A stretch of 64,000 nt of DNA from Volvox africanus. Taxonomy: Eukaryota; Chlorophyta; Chlorophyceae; Chlamydomonadales; Volvocaceae. A program made the position numbers and the translations under genes. The notes under the pieces are model-generated. The model had not been told where the DNA came from. It did not search any database and was given only the letters and a program-made list of their open reading frames with translations. Position 1 is the first letter of the stretch, and every line of letters starts with the position of its first letter. Below are positions 47,187 to 63,277 of the stretch, in pieces. Location: contig BSDZ01000026.1 in NCBI GenBank assembly GCA_030268105.1, forward strand, positions 438,001-502,000. Reading direction: 5' to 3'.

Positions 47187-50100
47187 CATGAATATATATG
47201 TAATACTAGGACTATAATTATAAACTACGTACATGTGCAGTGCTTGCATACATGCATGTATTATATACCATGTTTGCAGCCGTATATATGTATGCATGTC
47301 ATCCGTCGTCCTGCTGTCCTTCGTCATCTTGCCGCTGCTGTTGTATCTGTATGTACGTAACGAATCAGTCTCCAAATAAATGGTCTTTTGTGTCCATTGG
47401 ATAGGCGGCGGGCCCATCCATATCATCGATGGTGGTTTGCATGTGAGCTACATAGATAGCTATGATGACGCACGTACGTACCCAGAGAATTGGGGTCATC
47501 CTGGGGCGCCAGTTCCAGTTTATTCCTTGCGCAAATGTCCTTCGCCGTTTTGAAGTTATTCAAGCAGCCATCGGGGCCATTGATATCGTACAGGATGTAG
47601 AGGCGACCACGCTCGGCAGGGTTGCGGTATTCGATCTTCTTGTAAGCGTATGTGAAGGGGTCAACGCATGCCTGGCTGAGCTGGGATGGAGGGCTAGGAG
47701 GGGCTGAGGCTGGTGCTGTCGTCAGGGCATCATGCATGACGCAGCAAAAAGAGGGGGGCAAGGGAGCGAGTATAAATGTATGTCAGCGGACGAAGGGTCG
47801 ACTTATGATCATTGAATCATACATATATATACATACATACATATATATATATATATACATACATACATATATACATATACATATATATACAGGTGCCCCC
47901 ATGTCGATGGACGGTGACGACCCCAATTAAAGTGACCTGCGAGCTGACCAGTAGCAGAGTTGACGCCTTAGTTGATTCGGCAGATTCCGCTGGATGCTGG
48001 TGGTGGGTGCTGAACCTGGGAAAACCACTGATTTCGGAGAAGTCGGCATGGGAGACTGGATGAGGGTGCCCCGAAACACCGGGGAAGGTAGGGACTGCCA
48101 GGTTAGTGGCCACGGGTGATGTACCCCCCTATCCTACACACATATACAGGTGTAAGTGTAAAGTTATCAAAGGATGGGATATAACAATAAGGCCGTATAC
48201 ACTGCGCAATACACGCGCCCTCCATACAGCGCCAATTATAGCATGTTTAGCCTTATATTCCCGATCTTCATATAGCACGGCCACCATTGATCAAAGCCGT
48301 GTACGTACGCACCTGCAGCTGCGCGGCACACGAAGCGAACCGGCTGGTTGCAGCCCTGCTGGTGCACAAAGCCCTCCTGGCTCATCAGGTAGCACAGCCC
48401 AGGCTCAGACGTCTTACCATCGAGCCAGGAGGTGACACGCCTGGAAGCGACCAGCTGGCGGACAGAGGCTGCGTGCGCATGCAAAGGCATACCAACAGAC
48501 ATGTATACTTGACAGACGTGTTGCACTGTGGGCGACTTGCCCTGAAAGACAAGCACCGGCGGGGCCCCTGACATACAATCAAGAATGCACTGCACCGCAC
48601 CGCACTGCACTGCACCGCACCGCACTGCACCGCACCGCACTGCACTGCACCGCACCGCACTGCACTGCACTGCACCGCACCGCACTGCACCGCACTGCAC
48701 TGCACTGCACCGCACTGCACTGCACCGCACCGCACTGCACCGCACCGCACTGCACCGCACCGCACTGCACTGCACCGCACTGCACTGCACTGCACCGCAC
48801 TGCACTGCACCGCACTGCACTGCACCGCACCGCACTGCACCGCACCGCACCGCACTGCACCGCACTGCACTGCACTGCACCGCACTGCACTGCACTGCAC
48901 CGCACTGCACCGCACCGCACTGCACCGCACCGCACTGCACTGCACCGCACTGCACTGCACTGCACTGCACTGCACCGCACTGCACCGCACCGCACTGCAC
49001 CGCACCGCACTGCACTGCACCGCACTGCACTGCACCGCACTGCACTGCACCGCACCGCACTGCACCGCACCGCACTGCACCGCACCGCACTGCACTGCAC
49101 CGCACTGCACTGCACTGCACCGCACTGCACTGCACCGCACTGCACTGCACCGCACCGCACTGCACCGCACCGCACCGCACTGCACCGCACTGCACTGCAC
49201 TGCACCGCACTGCACTGCACTGCACCGCACTGCACCGCACCGCACTGCACCGCACCGCACTGCACTGCACCGCACTGCACTGCACTGCACTGCACTGCAC
49301 CGCACTGCACCGCACCGCACTGCACCGCACCGCACTGCACTGCACCGCACTGCACTGCACCGCACTGCACTGCACCGCACTGCACTGCACCGCACTGCAC
49401 TGCACCGCACTGCACTGCACCGCACTGCACCGCACCGCACTGCACCGCACTGGACCGCACTCCACCGCACTGCACTGCACCGCACTGCACTGCACCGCAC
49501 TGCACTGCACCGCACTGCACTGCACCGCACCGCACTGCACCGCACTGGACCGCACTCCACCGCACTGCACTGCACCGCACTGCACTGCACCGCACTGCAC
49601 TGCACCGCACTGCACTGCACCGCACTGCACTGCACCGCACTGCACTGCACCGCACTGCACTGCACCGCACTGCACCGCACCGCACTGCACTGCACTGCAC
49701 TGCACTGCACCGCACTGCACGGCACCGCACTGCACTGCACCGCACTGCACCGCACTGCACCGCACTGCACCGCACTGCACTGCACCGCACTGCACTGCAC
49801 CGCACTGCACTGCACCGCACTGCACTGCACCGCACTGCACTGCACCGCACTGCACCGCACCGCACTGCACTGCACTGCACTGCACTGCACCGCACTGCAC
49901 TGCACCGCACTGCACCGCACCGCACTGCACCGCACTGCACTGCACTGCACCGCACTGCACTGCACCGCACTGCACTGCACCGCACTGCACTGCACCGCAC
50001 TGCACTGCACCGCACTGCACTGCACCGCACTGCACTGCACCGCACTGCACTGCACCGCACTGCACTGCAATGTCATGCTATGCCATGCACACAAACTCCA

Positions 50101-50451
50101 ACCAAACAAATACACACCTGTATGCTCCTCAGACACCTGCATGCATGCATACATACCCAGGGATTTGGAGTCATCCTGCGGCGCCAGCTCCAGTTTATCC
50201 CTTGCACAAATGTCCTTCGCCGTTTTGAAGTCATTCAAGCAGCCATCAGGCCCATCAATATCGTAGAGGACGTACAGGCGGCCACCCTCGGCAGGGTTGC
50301 AGTATTCGATCTTCTTGTAGGCATACTTTGAGGGGTCGACGCAGGCCCTGGAAACCCCCAAGCTGGTGCCCAGAAGAGCCAGGAACAGCAGCAGCATTGC
50401 CGCAATTGTCGCGGGACGACGGCAGGGGGCGGGACTCGGGCTGGTCGCCAT
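46745..50451 (-). CDS. Secreted two-domain C-type lectin, copy A
   Basis: Exons 50451-50157, 48468-48313, 47715-47482 and 47058-46745 join in phase 1 to 332 residues plus stop. Residues 1 to about 32 are a signal peptide (AAMLLLFLALLGTSLG). CTLD1 (about 36-149) has the family pattern: ACVDP, DGCLNDFKTAKDICARDKLE, a splice into ASVRQLVASRRVTSWLDGK, EPGLCYLMSQEGF and CNQPVRFVC. A linker with [11 protein letters not shown] leads to CTLD2 (about 168-279), nearly the same. The tail has a VGVGVGVGV run. Classical Ca-binding EPN/QPD and WND motifs are absent, so sugar binding is uncertain. Copy A has Cys instead of Arg in EYCNPAE of CTLD1, an extra unpaired cysteine. Intron 1 (1688 bp) contains the YGCAC satellite. 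A TATA-like TATATTTA lies 240 bp upstream (50691-50698). An alternative end by splicing at the GAG|GTGCGT donor (46904) is possible. Confidence 0.82.
47144..47187 (+). repeat. (CA)n microsatellite in lectin intron 3
   Basis: CA dinucleotide repeat with AACA interruptions between exons 4 and 3 of copy A. Shorter or equal versions occur at 53551-53583 and 59941-59975. Confidence 0.85.
47819..47890 (+). repeat. (TA)n/(ACAT)n microsatellite
   Basis: AT-rich simple sequence in intron 2 of copy A, directly left of the 247-bp insertion. Confidence 0.8.
47896..48142 (+). mobile_element. 247-bp insertion with 10-bp target duplication, in lectin copy A only
   Basis: Absent from the matching positions of units B and C. 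It is flanked by direct repeats TATACAGGTG at 47886-47895 and 48143-48152. Starts CCCCCATGTCG and ends with CCCCCCTATCCTACACACA; no open frame of note. Related sequences at 38277-38450 and 26904-26954 show it is a dispersed family, so a short non-autonomous transposable element is likely. The class is unknown. Confidence 0.65.
48519..48571 (+). repeat. Dispersed repeat flanking the satellite (copy A)
   Basis: Segment GTTGCACTGTGGGCGACT onward, just before the YGCAC array, related to 595-644 (opposite strand). Present at the same place in copies B and C. Confidence 0.5.
48586..50065. repeat. YGCAC pentamer satellite, copy A (296 units, 1480 bp)
   Basis: Head-to-tail TGCAC and CGCAC pentamers in perfect 5-bp register with rare variant units (TGGAC, TCCAC, GGCAC). 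Paired variants TGGAC/TCCAC recur 95 bp apart (49451 and 49546), showing internal block duplication. The unit contains no stop codon in any of six frames, so it creates long spurious open frames. It lies wholly in intron 1 of the lectin gene. Confidence 0.97.
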
Positions 50452-51130
50452 CAAAGCGAGAGCGATGTGGGGCTGGGTATGTACTAAGCCGCGTAGGGGA
50501 TGAAGACTGATTATCAAGGGCGTGGCTACAGATCTGCTCGTTTATCGATAGGGGACTTTGAACTTACCTAGCACTTGATGATGAAATTTGATGATGAAGT
50601 TTGAGATGCGATGTATGCACAAACGAAGGACTGTTGCTTGCGTGTTACGCAGCTTGAAACATGATGCTCACGGTCAGCTGAAGGCGTGCTTAAATATACC
50701 TGCCGAGTGGGGACGCAACCATCGGTTCGTACGACATACAATATCATGATGTAATAACACTGATGTGACCTCGCTTCGTAGCTATGTTCGTGGATAGAAG
50801 TTGCGGTTGCCTAGCTCCGACGTGATATGTATGGTAATAACTTCTGGTTGCAGGTTCACTCGATGCAGCAGGCAGCCAATAGGTACGTGCGTACCAGCTG
50901 ACCGCTATCTAATGTGTAGTCGTACGTAAGGTAGCATGTAAGAATATAAATTCATCGGAGATGTCTCGGCAAGGCAATAGAATAAGTTTGCTGCTCTGGG
51001 AGTAATGGGTTGTCCTTTATTATGATGATGTTCGATGCATGAGTTCAGCAACTGACACGTACATGCATCCGATATCCTTGCGATATCTTCAATGCATTAT
51101 TAAACATAAATCACTGACAATCCTGCTGAG
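50452..51130. promoter_or_regulatory. Upstream region of lectin copy A
   Basis: Holds the promoter of copy A on the minus strand; TATATTTA at 50698-50691 is a candidate TATA box. The same sequence precedes copies B (56269-56276) and C (62838-62845). Confidence 0.4.
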
Positions 51131-53146
51131 GCGGATCGAAACTGGATAATTCATTATCATTATGTAATTTGTATACGTAGTTTTAGATTATGATCCTCAT
51201 CTTTTATTCGTTCACTCTTCTCATTTGCAGGAACAGAGTGCCTGATGACCTGATGAAGGATTGACGGTGATACCCCAGTCAGGAAACAAATGTATAGCCA
51301 CCCACTCCCTGGTATTCAATGAATGTAGGCAGGGATGCGGACAAATGTATTTATATTTCATTTTCTATTTCTATTTTTATTTGAATTTGTATTTCTATTT
51401 CTATTCTTTTTTCATTTTCTTTTTTTCATTTTGTTTTCGTACTTGTATGTATGTGTTTGTTTTTACATACACACACGACTCTGTAGTCCCAGCTCCCAGC
51501 TAGTCAAACATTTGCCTTTTCCACATATTACTTCATGAGCTGATGATACATACTCATGGTATCATTGTTACAAACATGTATTTCTCCTGCGCTGTTTGAT
51601 TGTAAAGTTGTGAACCTGCGTGCGTACATGGCGCGGTGCAACGCAACGCATCAGGGCAGCCGGGACGCAGACGCAGGACGAGGGAGGCCACATTCACGGT
51701 GCGACGCGACACGCTGTGCCACGCCAAACCCGCAAATTGTTGAAATTCGAGATCAAACATTAGCACTGCCAACGGATGCAGTTCATGTATCCTGTACTAT
51801 GTCCACTGTGTGTATATGTATACGTGCATGCTTGTATGTATGTACGCACGCGCTTGCGCGGGCGTGTATGTGTGTACGCACCTGCACGAGTGCGCGCCTG
51901 CTGTCAACCCCTCAATGCCTAATTTGTATATAATTAGTTGTCAGACATTGCAAAAGTAGTGGCCCCGCCGTTTTTCTGACACCAATGTTGGTCAATCTCC
52001 TTGGATGGTTGTTTTATTATCATCATCCTACAGTGCTTTTGATACGCAAGCAGGAACAAGGAATGGACATGTCCATAAATTAGAGGGACAAGAAGTGACA
52101 CAGTTTCTTATGTCTACATTTGTCTTCAGGGCAAGGGTTTAGGTATTTAAGGCACTTAGCGGGTATTGTTGGGTATATATTAGGATTTTAGGGTTATATA
52201 CACGCTGTATGTACAGGTCAACAGATAGAAAGCATGAGTATGTATCAAGCCATTTGCTTACAGGGGCATACCATGACGTCAACAGTTTATTTTGGATTCC
52301 CTTACGGCGAATGGCACTTCAGGGTGGTAATTCATTGCTGCTGCTGGTTTTTATTGCAGGCAACGCACGAGCCACAAGGCCCATTGATGCTGCCCCGCAT
52401 GCTACGCGTGGGCATTACTTCGAATGATCAAGCTACCCATGCATGCGGTCGTGCGGACGTAGGGCAACGTTTGTACCTCATGATCACTACGCATGCCTGG
52501 CAACCTCGCTTGCAACCGCCTGGCAACCAAGAGCAGATCGCTAGGAAAGCATCGATATCATTGCTGGATACGGCATGTACGGCTTTAAATAATTGGATTC
52601 TACCTTAACACTATCTGACCAGCCCATGAAAGGTCCCCCATCTGGGGCAGGTCATGACGAATGCATGGCCTAATCATGGCGCCTAATGCACGCGCCCCGG
52701 CACATCCGTTCAGTACATGCACGGTGCATGTCCATGCCATGCTTGCATCCCTAGACCTGCAGGCTCGGTCGTTGCCGAACACTAGAACCTGAGCCATGAT
52801 GACGGAAGGTCCCGAGCAAGCGATCAACACACGTCAGCAGGTAGGATCACGCACGATCACGCTGTAAGCAGCAGGTGATGAAGCGATGGCCAGAAAACAA
52901 CACAGGGACAATATTAGCATGGAGTAGGCGTATATCAGATATCATAATACTGCACTCTGTGCATGTGGGCTCGGCTGTACGCAAGTCATCAGGAAGCAAG
53001 AGCGATCAATGCACACGGACGGTGCATGCCGTGCGGGAATGGCATCTAACACGGTCTGGATCGACATAGTAATGCATGAAATGCATGCATGCAGAACATC
53101 ATGTGTATTTACATATATGTCTATATACCTATATATCTATATATTG

Positions 53147-53548
53147 TTATATATCTGTGTCCATGCTATCAGACGTATCCTGTGCATACACATGCATGCG
53201 AAATGAAATAGGTCGTGCATATGCATGCATGTCGTCGACTCCGACTCCGACCCCGACTCCGACAGACTCATTCGCTGTGGATGCGCTTGTCAGGCATGCA
53301 CGCACCTCAGCTGCGCGGCACACGAAGCGAACCGGCTGGTTGCAGCCCTGCTGGTGCACAAAGCCCTCCTGGCTCATCAGGTAGCACAGCCCAGGCTCAG
53401 ACATCTTACCATCGAGCCAGGAGGTGACACGCCTGGAAGCGACCAGCTGACGGACAGAGGCTGCGTGCGCATGCATACGAACACATCTATACATCTAAAG
53501 CAAAATGCTTGTCAGCCAGCAAGGTCATGGCCGGGGAGGAGTCGAGCA

Positions 53549-53585
<37 letters not shown>

Positions 53586-54166
53586 GAATATATATGTAAT
53601 ACTAGGACTATAATTATAAACTACGTACATGTGCAGTGCTTGCATACATGCATGTATTATATACCATGTTTGCAGCCGTATATATGTATGCATGTCATCC
53701 GTCGTCCTGCTGTCCTTCGTCATCTTGCCGCTGCTGTTGTATCTGTATGTACGTAACGAATCAGTCTCCAAATAAATGGTCTTTTGTGTCCATTGGATAG
53801 GCGGCGGGCCCATCCATATCATCGATGGTGGTTTGCATGTGAGCTACATAGATAGCTATGATGACGCACGTACGTACCCAGAGAATTGGGGTCATCCTGG
53901 GGCGCCAGTTCCAGTTTATTCCTTGCGCAAATGTCCTTCGCCGTTTTGAAGTTATTCAAGCAGCCATCGGGGCCATTGATATCGTACAGGATGTAGAGGC
54001 GACCACGCTCGGCAGGGTTGCGGTATTCGATCTTCTTGTAAGCGTATGTGAAGGGGTCAACGCATGCCTGGCTGAGCTGGGATGGAGGGCTAGGAGGGGC
54101 TGAGGCTGGTGCTGTCGTCAGGGCATCAAAAGAGGGGGGCAAGGGAGCGAGTATAAAAAAAAAAAA

Positions 54167-54198
<32 letters not shown>

Positions 54199-56029
54199 AC
54201 AGGTGTAAATGTAAAGTTATCAAAGGATGGGATATAACAATAAGGCCGTATACACTGCGCAATACACGCGCCCTCCATACAGCGCCAATTATAGCATGTT
54301 TAGCCTTATATTCCCGATCTTCATATAGCACGGCCACCATTGATCAAAGCCGTGTACGTACGCACCTGCAGCTGCGCGGCACACGAAGCGAACCGGCTGG
54401 TTGCAGCCCTGCTGGTGCACAAAGCCCTCCTGGCTCATCAGGTAGCACAGCCCAGGCTCAGACGTCTTACCATCGAGCCAGGAGGTGACACGCCTGGAAG
54501 CGACCAGCTGGCGGACAGAGGCTGCGTGCGCATGCAAAGGCATACCAACAGACATGTATACTTGACAGACGTGTTGCACTGTGGGCGACTTGCCCTGAAA
54601 GACAAGCACCGGCGGGGCCCCTGACATACAATCAAGAATGCACTGCACCGCACCGCACTGCACTGCACCGCACCGCACTGCACCGCACCGCACTGCACTG
54701 CACCGCACCGCACTGCACTGCACTGCACCGCACCGCACTGCACCGCACTGCACTGCACTGCACTGCACTGCACCGCACCGCACTGCACTGCACCGCACTG
54801 CACTGCACCGCACTGCACTGCACCGCACTGCACTGCACCGCACTGCACTGCACCGCACTGCACCGCACTGCACCGCACTGAACTGCACCGCACTGCACTG
54901 CACTGCACTGCACTGCACTGCACCGCACTGCACTGCACCGCACTGCACTGCACCGCACCGCACTGCACTGCACCGCACTGCACTGCACCGCACTGCACTG
55001 CACCGCACTGCACTGCACCGCACTGCACTGCACCGCACTGCACCGCACTGCACTGCACCGCACTGCACTGCACTGCACTGCACCGCACCGCACTGCACTG
55101 CACCGCACTGCACTGCACCGCACTGCACTGCACCGCACTGCACTGCACCGCACTGCACTGCACCGCACTGCACTGCACCGCACCGCACTGCACTGCACCG
55201 CACTGCACTGCACCGCACTGCACTGCACCGCACTGCACTGCACCGCACTGCACTGCACCGCACTGCACCGCACTGCACTGCACCGCACTGCACCGCACTG
55301 CACCGCACTGCACCGCACTGCACTGCACCGCACCGCACTGCACTGCACCGCACTGCACTGCACCGCACTGCACTGCACCGCACTGCACTGCACCGCACTG
55401 CACTGCACCGCACTGCACTGCACCGCACTGCACTGCACCGCACTGCACCGCACTGCACCGCACTGCACTGCACCGCACTGCACTGCACTGCACTGCACCG
55501 CACTGCACCGCACTGCACTGCACCGCACTGCACTGCACCGCACTGCACTGCACCGCACTGCACTGCACTGCACCGCACGGCACTGCACTGCACTGCACCG
55601 CACCGCACTGGACCGCACTGCACCGCACTGCACCGCACTGCACTGCAATGTCATGCTATGCCATGCACACAAACTCCAACCAAACAAATACACACCTGTA
55701 TGCTCCTCAGACACCTGCATGCATGCATACATACCCAGGGATTTGGAGTCATCCTGCGGCGCCAGCTCCAGTTTATCCCTTGCACAAATGTCCTTCGCCG
55801 TTTTGAAGTCATTCAAGCAGCCATCAGGCCCATCAATATCGTAGAGGACGTACAGGCGGCCACCCTCGGCAGGGTTGCGGTATTCGATCTTCTTGTAGGC
55901 ATACTTTGAGGGGTCGACGCAGGCCCTGGAAACCCCCAAGCTGGTGCCCAGAAGAGCCAGGAACAGCAGCAGCATTGCCGCAATTGTCGCGGGACGACGG
56001 CAGGGGGCGGGACTCGGGCTGGTCGCCAT
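53147..56029 (-). CDS. Secreted two-domain C-type lectin, copy B
   Basis: Exons 56029-55735, 54521-54366, 54111-53878 and 53460-53147 have the same lengths and phases as copy A and give 332 residues plus stop. The protein is nearly identical: signal peptide, CTLD1, [11 protein letters not shown] linker, CTLD2 and the VGVGVGVGV tail. CTLD1 has EYRNPAE (no extra cysteine). In CTLD2, DGKTSEPG is changed to DGKMSEPG by one base (plus-strand ACATCTTACC instead of ACGTCTTACC). Intron 1 is 1213 bp and holds 201 satellite units. Confidence 0.82.
54639..55643. repeat. YGCAC pentamer satellite, copy B (201 units, 1005 bp)
   Basis: Same family and same flanks as in copy A, with exactly 95 fewer units. 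One variant unit reads TGAAC at about 54889, near an A for C change. Lies in intron 1 of lectin copy B. Confidence 0.97.
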
Positions 56030-57021
56030 CAAAGCGAGAGCGATGTGGGGCTGGGTATGTACCTAGCCGCGTAGGGGATGAAGACTGATTATCAAGGGCG
56101 TGGCTACAGATCTGCTCGTTTATCGATAGGGGACTTTGAACTTACCTAGCACTTGATGATGAAATTTGATGATGAAGTTTGAGATGCGATGTATGCACAA
56201 ACGAAGGACTGTTGCTTGCGTGTTACGCAGCTTGAAACATGATGCTCACGGTCAGCTGAAGGCGTGCTTAAATATACCTGCCGAGTGGGGACGCAACCAT
56301 CGGTTCGTACGACATACAATATCATGATGTAATAACACTGATGTGACCTCGCTTCGTAGCTATGTTCGTGGATAGAAGTTGCGGTTGCCTAGCTCCGACG
56401 TGATATGTATGGTAATAACTTCTGGTTGCAGGTTCACTCGATGCAGCAGGCAGCCAATAGGTACGTGCGTACCCGCTGACCGCTATCTAATGTGTAGTCG
56501 TACGTAAGGTAGCATGTAAGAATATAAATTCATCGGAGATGTCTCGGCAAGGCAATAGAATAAGTTTGCTGCTCTGGGAGTAATGGGTTGTCCTTTATTA
56601 TGATGATGTTCGATGCATGAGTTCAGCAACTGACACGTACATGCATCCGATATCCTTGCGATATCTTCAATGCATTATTAAACATAAATCACTGACAATC
56701 CTGCTGAGGCGGATCGAAACTGGATAATTCATTATCATTATGTAATTTGTATACGTAGTTTTAGATTATGATCCTCATCTTTTATTCGTTCACTCTTCTC
56801 ATTTGCAGGAACAGAGTGCCTGATGACCTGATGAAGGATTGACGGTGATACCCCAGTCAGGAAACAAATGTATAGCCACCCACTCCCTGGTATTCAATGA
56901 ATGCGGGCAGGGATGCGGACAATCGTACGTGTTTCGATGGTTTCTTTTTTGGGCGGTGCCGCAGCATGAAGCACCTCGGGGGCCCTGCTCTAAAGGATTG
57001 TCCATGTCCGTGTCTGCTTTT

Positions 57022-57131
57022 GTGTGTTTGTTTGTTTGTTTGTTTGTTTGTTTGTTTGTGTGTTTGTTTGTTTGTTTGTTTGTGTGTTTGTTTGTTTGTT
57101 TGTGTGTTTGTTTGTTTGTGTGTTTGTGTGT
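57022..57131 (+). repeat. (TTTG)n/TGTG microsatellite
   Basis: Expanded TTTG repeat in unit C; a similar tract lies at 63590-63697 in unit D. In unit A only a short GTGTTTGTGTG version exists (44405-44427). Confidence 0.88.
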
Positions 57132-59536
57132 GAATGTGACGACCCAAAACCATGATTCTCCCATCCGAAATGCAATATTTATAGCCCTATACAACCCTAC
57201 AGTCCTATACTTCATGGAATCTATCTCGTCTGTAGCTAACGATAATCATTTGAGCACAACCGTATTTTACGAGGTCAAGGTGCTACAACGCTTATAGATC
57301 CAGTCATGCGTAAATATTTGGTTTCTAAGTGACACGATTCACATAACTTTAATCTGAGTCAAGTAACGGCATTTGCTTGACAAGCCAACCATTCCCTTTA
57401 ATCAGCGTCTATCTTACCGCAGTGGAACAAGAGTGATAGGACAAGTGCTCCATATAAACATTTTAATATGAAGAATGAGCAGAAATGATAAGTTTCATAT
57501 TTGAATCTATATAAATACAAACCTAAATACTTATATAAATATATAAATATATAAATATATATATTATATATATATTATATAAATATGTAATTAAAGCTTA
57601 ATTCAATTTTAATTTCAATTTCTATTTCTACTTCTATGTCTCTTTCTCTTTCTCATTCTACTTCTATTTCTTTTTCTATTTGTATTTCTCTTTCTCTTTC
57701 TAATTGTATTTGTGTTTGTATTTGTGTTTGTATTTGTATTTATATTTCATTTTCTATTTCTATTTTTATTTGAATTTGTATTTCTATTTCTATTCCATTT
57801 TCATTTTCTTTTTTTCATTTTGTTTTCGTACTTGTATGTATGTGTTTGTTTTTTACATACACACACGACTCTGTAGTCCCAGCTCCCAGCTAGTCAAACA
57901 TTTGCCTTTTCCACATATTACTTCATGAGCTGATGATACATACTCATGGTATCATTGTTACAAACATGTATTTCTCCTGCGCTGTTTGATTGTAAAGTTG
58001 TGAACCTGCGTGCGTACATGGCGCGGTGCAACGCAACGCATCAGGGCAGCCGGGACGCAGACGCAGGACGAGGGAGGCCACATTCACGGTGCGACGCGAC
58101 ACGCTGTGCCACGCCAAACCCGCAAATTGTTGAAATTCGAGATCAAACATTAGCACTGCCAACGGATGCAGTTCATGTATCCTGTACTATGTCCACTGTG
58201 TGTATATGTATACGTGCATGCTTGTATGTATGTACGCACGCGCTTGCGCGGGCGTGTATGTGTGTACGCACCTGCACGAGTGCGCGCCTGCTGTCAACCC
58301 CTCAATGCCTAATTTGTATATAATTAGTTGTCAGACATTGCAAAAATAGTGGCCCCGCCGTTTTTCTGACACCAATGTTGGTCAATCTCCTTGGATGGTT
58401 GTTTTATTATCATCATCCTACAGTGCTTTTGATACGCAAGCAGGAACAAGGAATGGACATGTCCATAAATTAGAGGGACAAGAAGTGACACAGTTTCTTA
58501 TGTCTACATTTGTCTTCAGGGCAAGGGTTTAGGTATTTAAGGCACTTAGCGGGTATTGTTGGGTATATATTAGGATTTTAGGGTTATATACACGCTGTAT
58601 GTACAGGTCAACAGATAGAAAGCATGAGTATGTATCAAGCCATTTGCTTACAGGGGCATACCATGACGTCAACAGTTTATTTTGGATTCCCTTACGGCGA
58701 ATGGCACTTCAGGGTGGTAATTCATTGCTGCTGCTGGTTTTTATTGCAGGCAACGCACGAGCCACAAGGCCCATTGATGCTGCCCCGCATGCTACGCGTG
58801 GGCATTACTTCGAATGATCAAGCTACCCATGCATGCGGTCGTGCGGACGTAGGGCAACGTTTGTACCTCATGATCACTACGCATGCCTGGCAACCTCGCT
58901 TGCAACCGCCTGGCAACCAAGAGCAGATCGCTAGGAAAGCATCGATATCATTGCTGGATACGGCATGTACGGCTTTAAATAATTGGATTCTACCTTAACA
59001 CTATCTGACCAGCCCATGAAAGGTCCCCCATCTGGGGCAGGTCATGACGAATGCATGGCCTAATCATGGCGCCTAATGCACGCGCCCCGGCACATCCGTT
59101 CAGTACATGCACGGTGCATGTCCATGCCATGCTTGCATCCCTAGACCTGCAGGCTCGGTCGTTGCCGAACACTAGAACCTGAGCCATGATGACGGAAGGT
59201 CCCGAGCAAGCGATCAACACACGTCAGCAGGTAGGATCACGCACGATCACGCTGTAAGCAGCAGGTGATGAAGCGATGGCCAGAAAACAACACAGGGACA
59301 ATATTAGCATGGAGTAGGCGTATATCAGATATCATAATACTGCACTCTGTGCATGTGGGCTCGGCTGTACGCAAGTCATCAGGAAGCAAGAGCGATCAAT
59401 GCACACGGACGGTGCATGCCGTGCGGGAATGGCATCTAACACGGTCTGGATCGACATAGTAATGCATGAAATGCATGCATGCAGAACATCATGTGTATTT
59501 ACATATATGTCTATATACCTATATATCTATATATTG

Positions 59537-62598
<3,062 letters not shown>

Positions 62599-63277
62599 CA
62601 AAGCGAGAGCGATGTGGGGCTGGGTATGTACCTAGCCGCGTAGGGGATGAAGACTGATTATCAAGGGCGTGGCTACAGATCTGCTCGTTTATCGATAGGG
62701 GACTTTGAACTTACCTAGCACTTGATGATGAAATTTGATGATGAAGTTTGAGATGCGATGTATGCACAAACGAAGGACTGTTGCTTGCGTGTTACGCAGC
62801 TTGAAACATGATGCTCACGGTCAGCTGAAGGCGTGCTTAAATATACCTGCCGAGTGGGGACGCAACCATCGGTTCGTACGACATACAATATCATGATGTA
62901 ATAACACTGATGTGACCTCGCTTCGTAGCTATGTTCGTGGATAGAAGTTGCGGTTGCCTAGCTCCGACGTGATATGTATGGTAATAACTTCTGGTTGCAG
63001 GTTCACTCGATGCAGCAGGCAGCCAATAGGTACGTGCGTACCCGCTGACCGCTATCTAATGTGTAGTCGTACGTAAGGTAGCATGTAAGAATATAAATTC
63101 ATCGGAGATGTCTCGGCAAGGCAATAGAATAAGTTTGCTGCTCTGGGAGTAATGGGTTGTCCTTTATTATGATGATGTTCGATGCATGAGTTCAGCAACT
63201 GACACGTACATGCATCCGATATCCTTGCGATATCTTCAATGCATTATTAAACATAAATCACTGACAATCCTGCTGAG

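Larger units (their letters stand above)
44093..51130. repeat. Tandem unit A of the lectin array (7038 bp)
   Basis: The boundary is where the shared sequence GCGGATCGAAACTGGATAAT begins (44093, 51131, 56709, 63278). Unit A holds one two-domain lectin gene, its flanks, an (ATTTCT)n stretch, (CA)n and (TA)n repeats, and a 247-bp insertion absent from units B and C. Confidence 0.9.
51131..56708. repeat. Tandem unit B of the lectin array (5578 bp)
   Basis: Nearly identical to unit C but shorter: about 0.8 kb between GGATGCGGACAA and TGTATTTATATTTC (C positions about 56920-57735) is missing, and the satellite is shorter. Lacks the 247-bp insertion of unit A. Confidence 0.9.

Noticed and set aside
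48586..50065. CRISPR-like array
   Set aside because: Units are 5 bp, without spacers; this is a simple satellite in a eukaryotic intron.
48236..50517. Very long open frames (493-710 codons) on both strands through the YGCAC arrays, with Cys-Ala-Val or His-Cys-Thr-Ala repeats
   Set aside because: The pentamer has no stop codon in any frame, so such frames are automatic. Splice sites and lectin domain continuity place the array in an intron. The same applies to 54289-56032 and 60748-62601.
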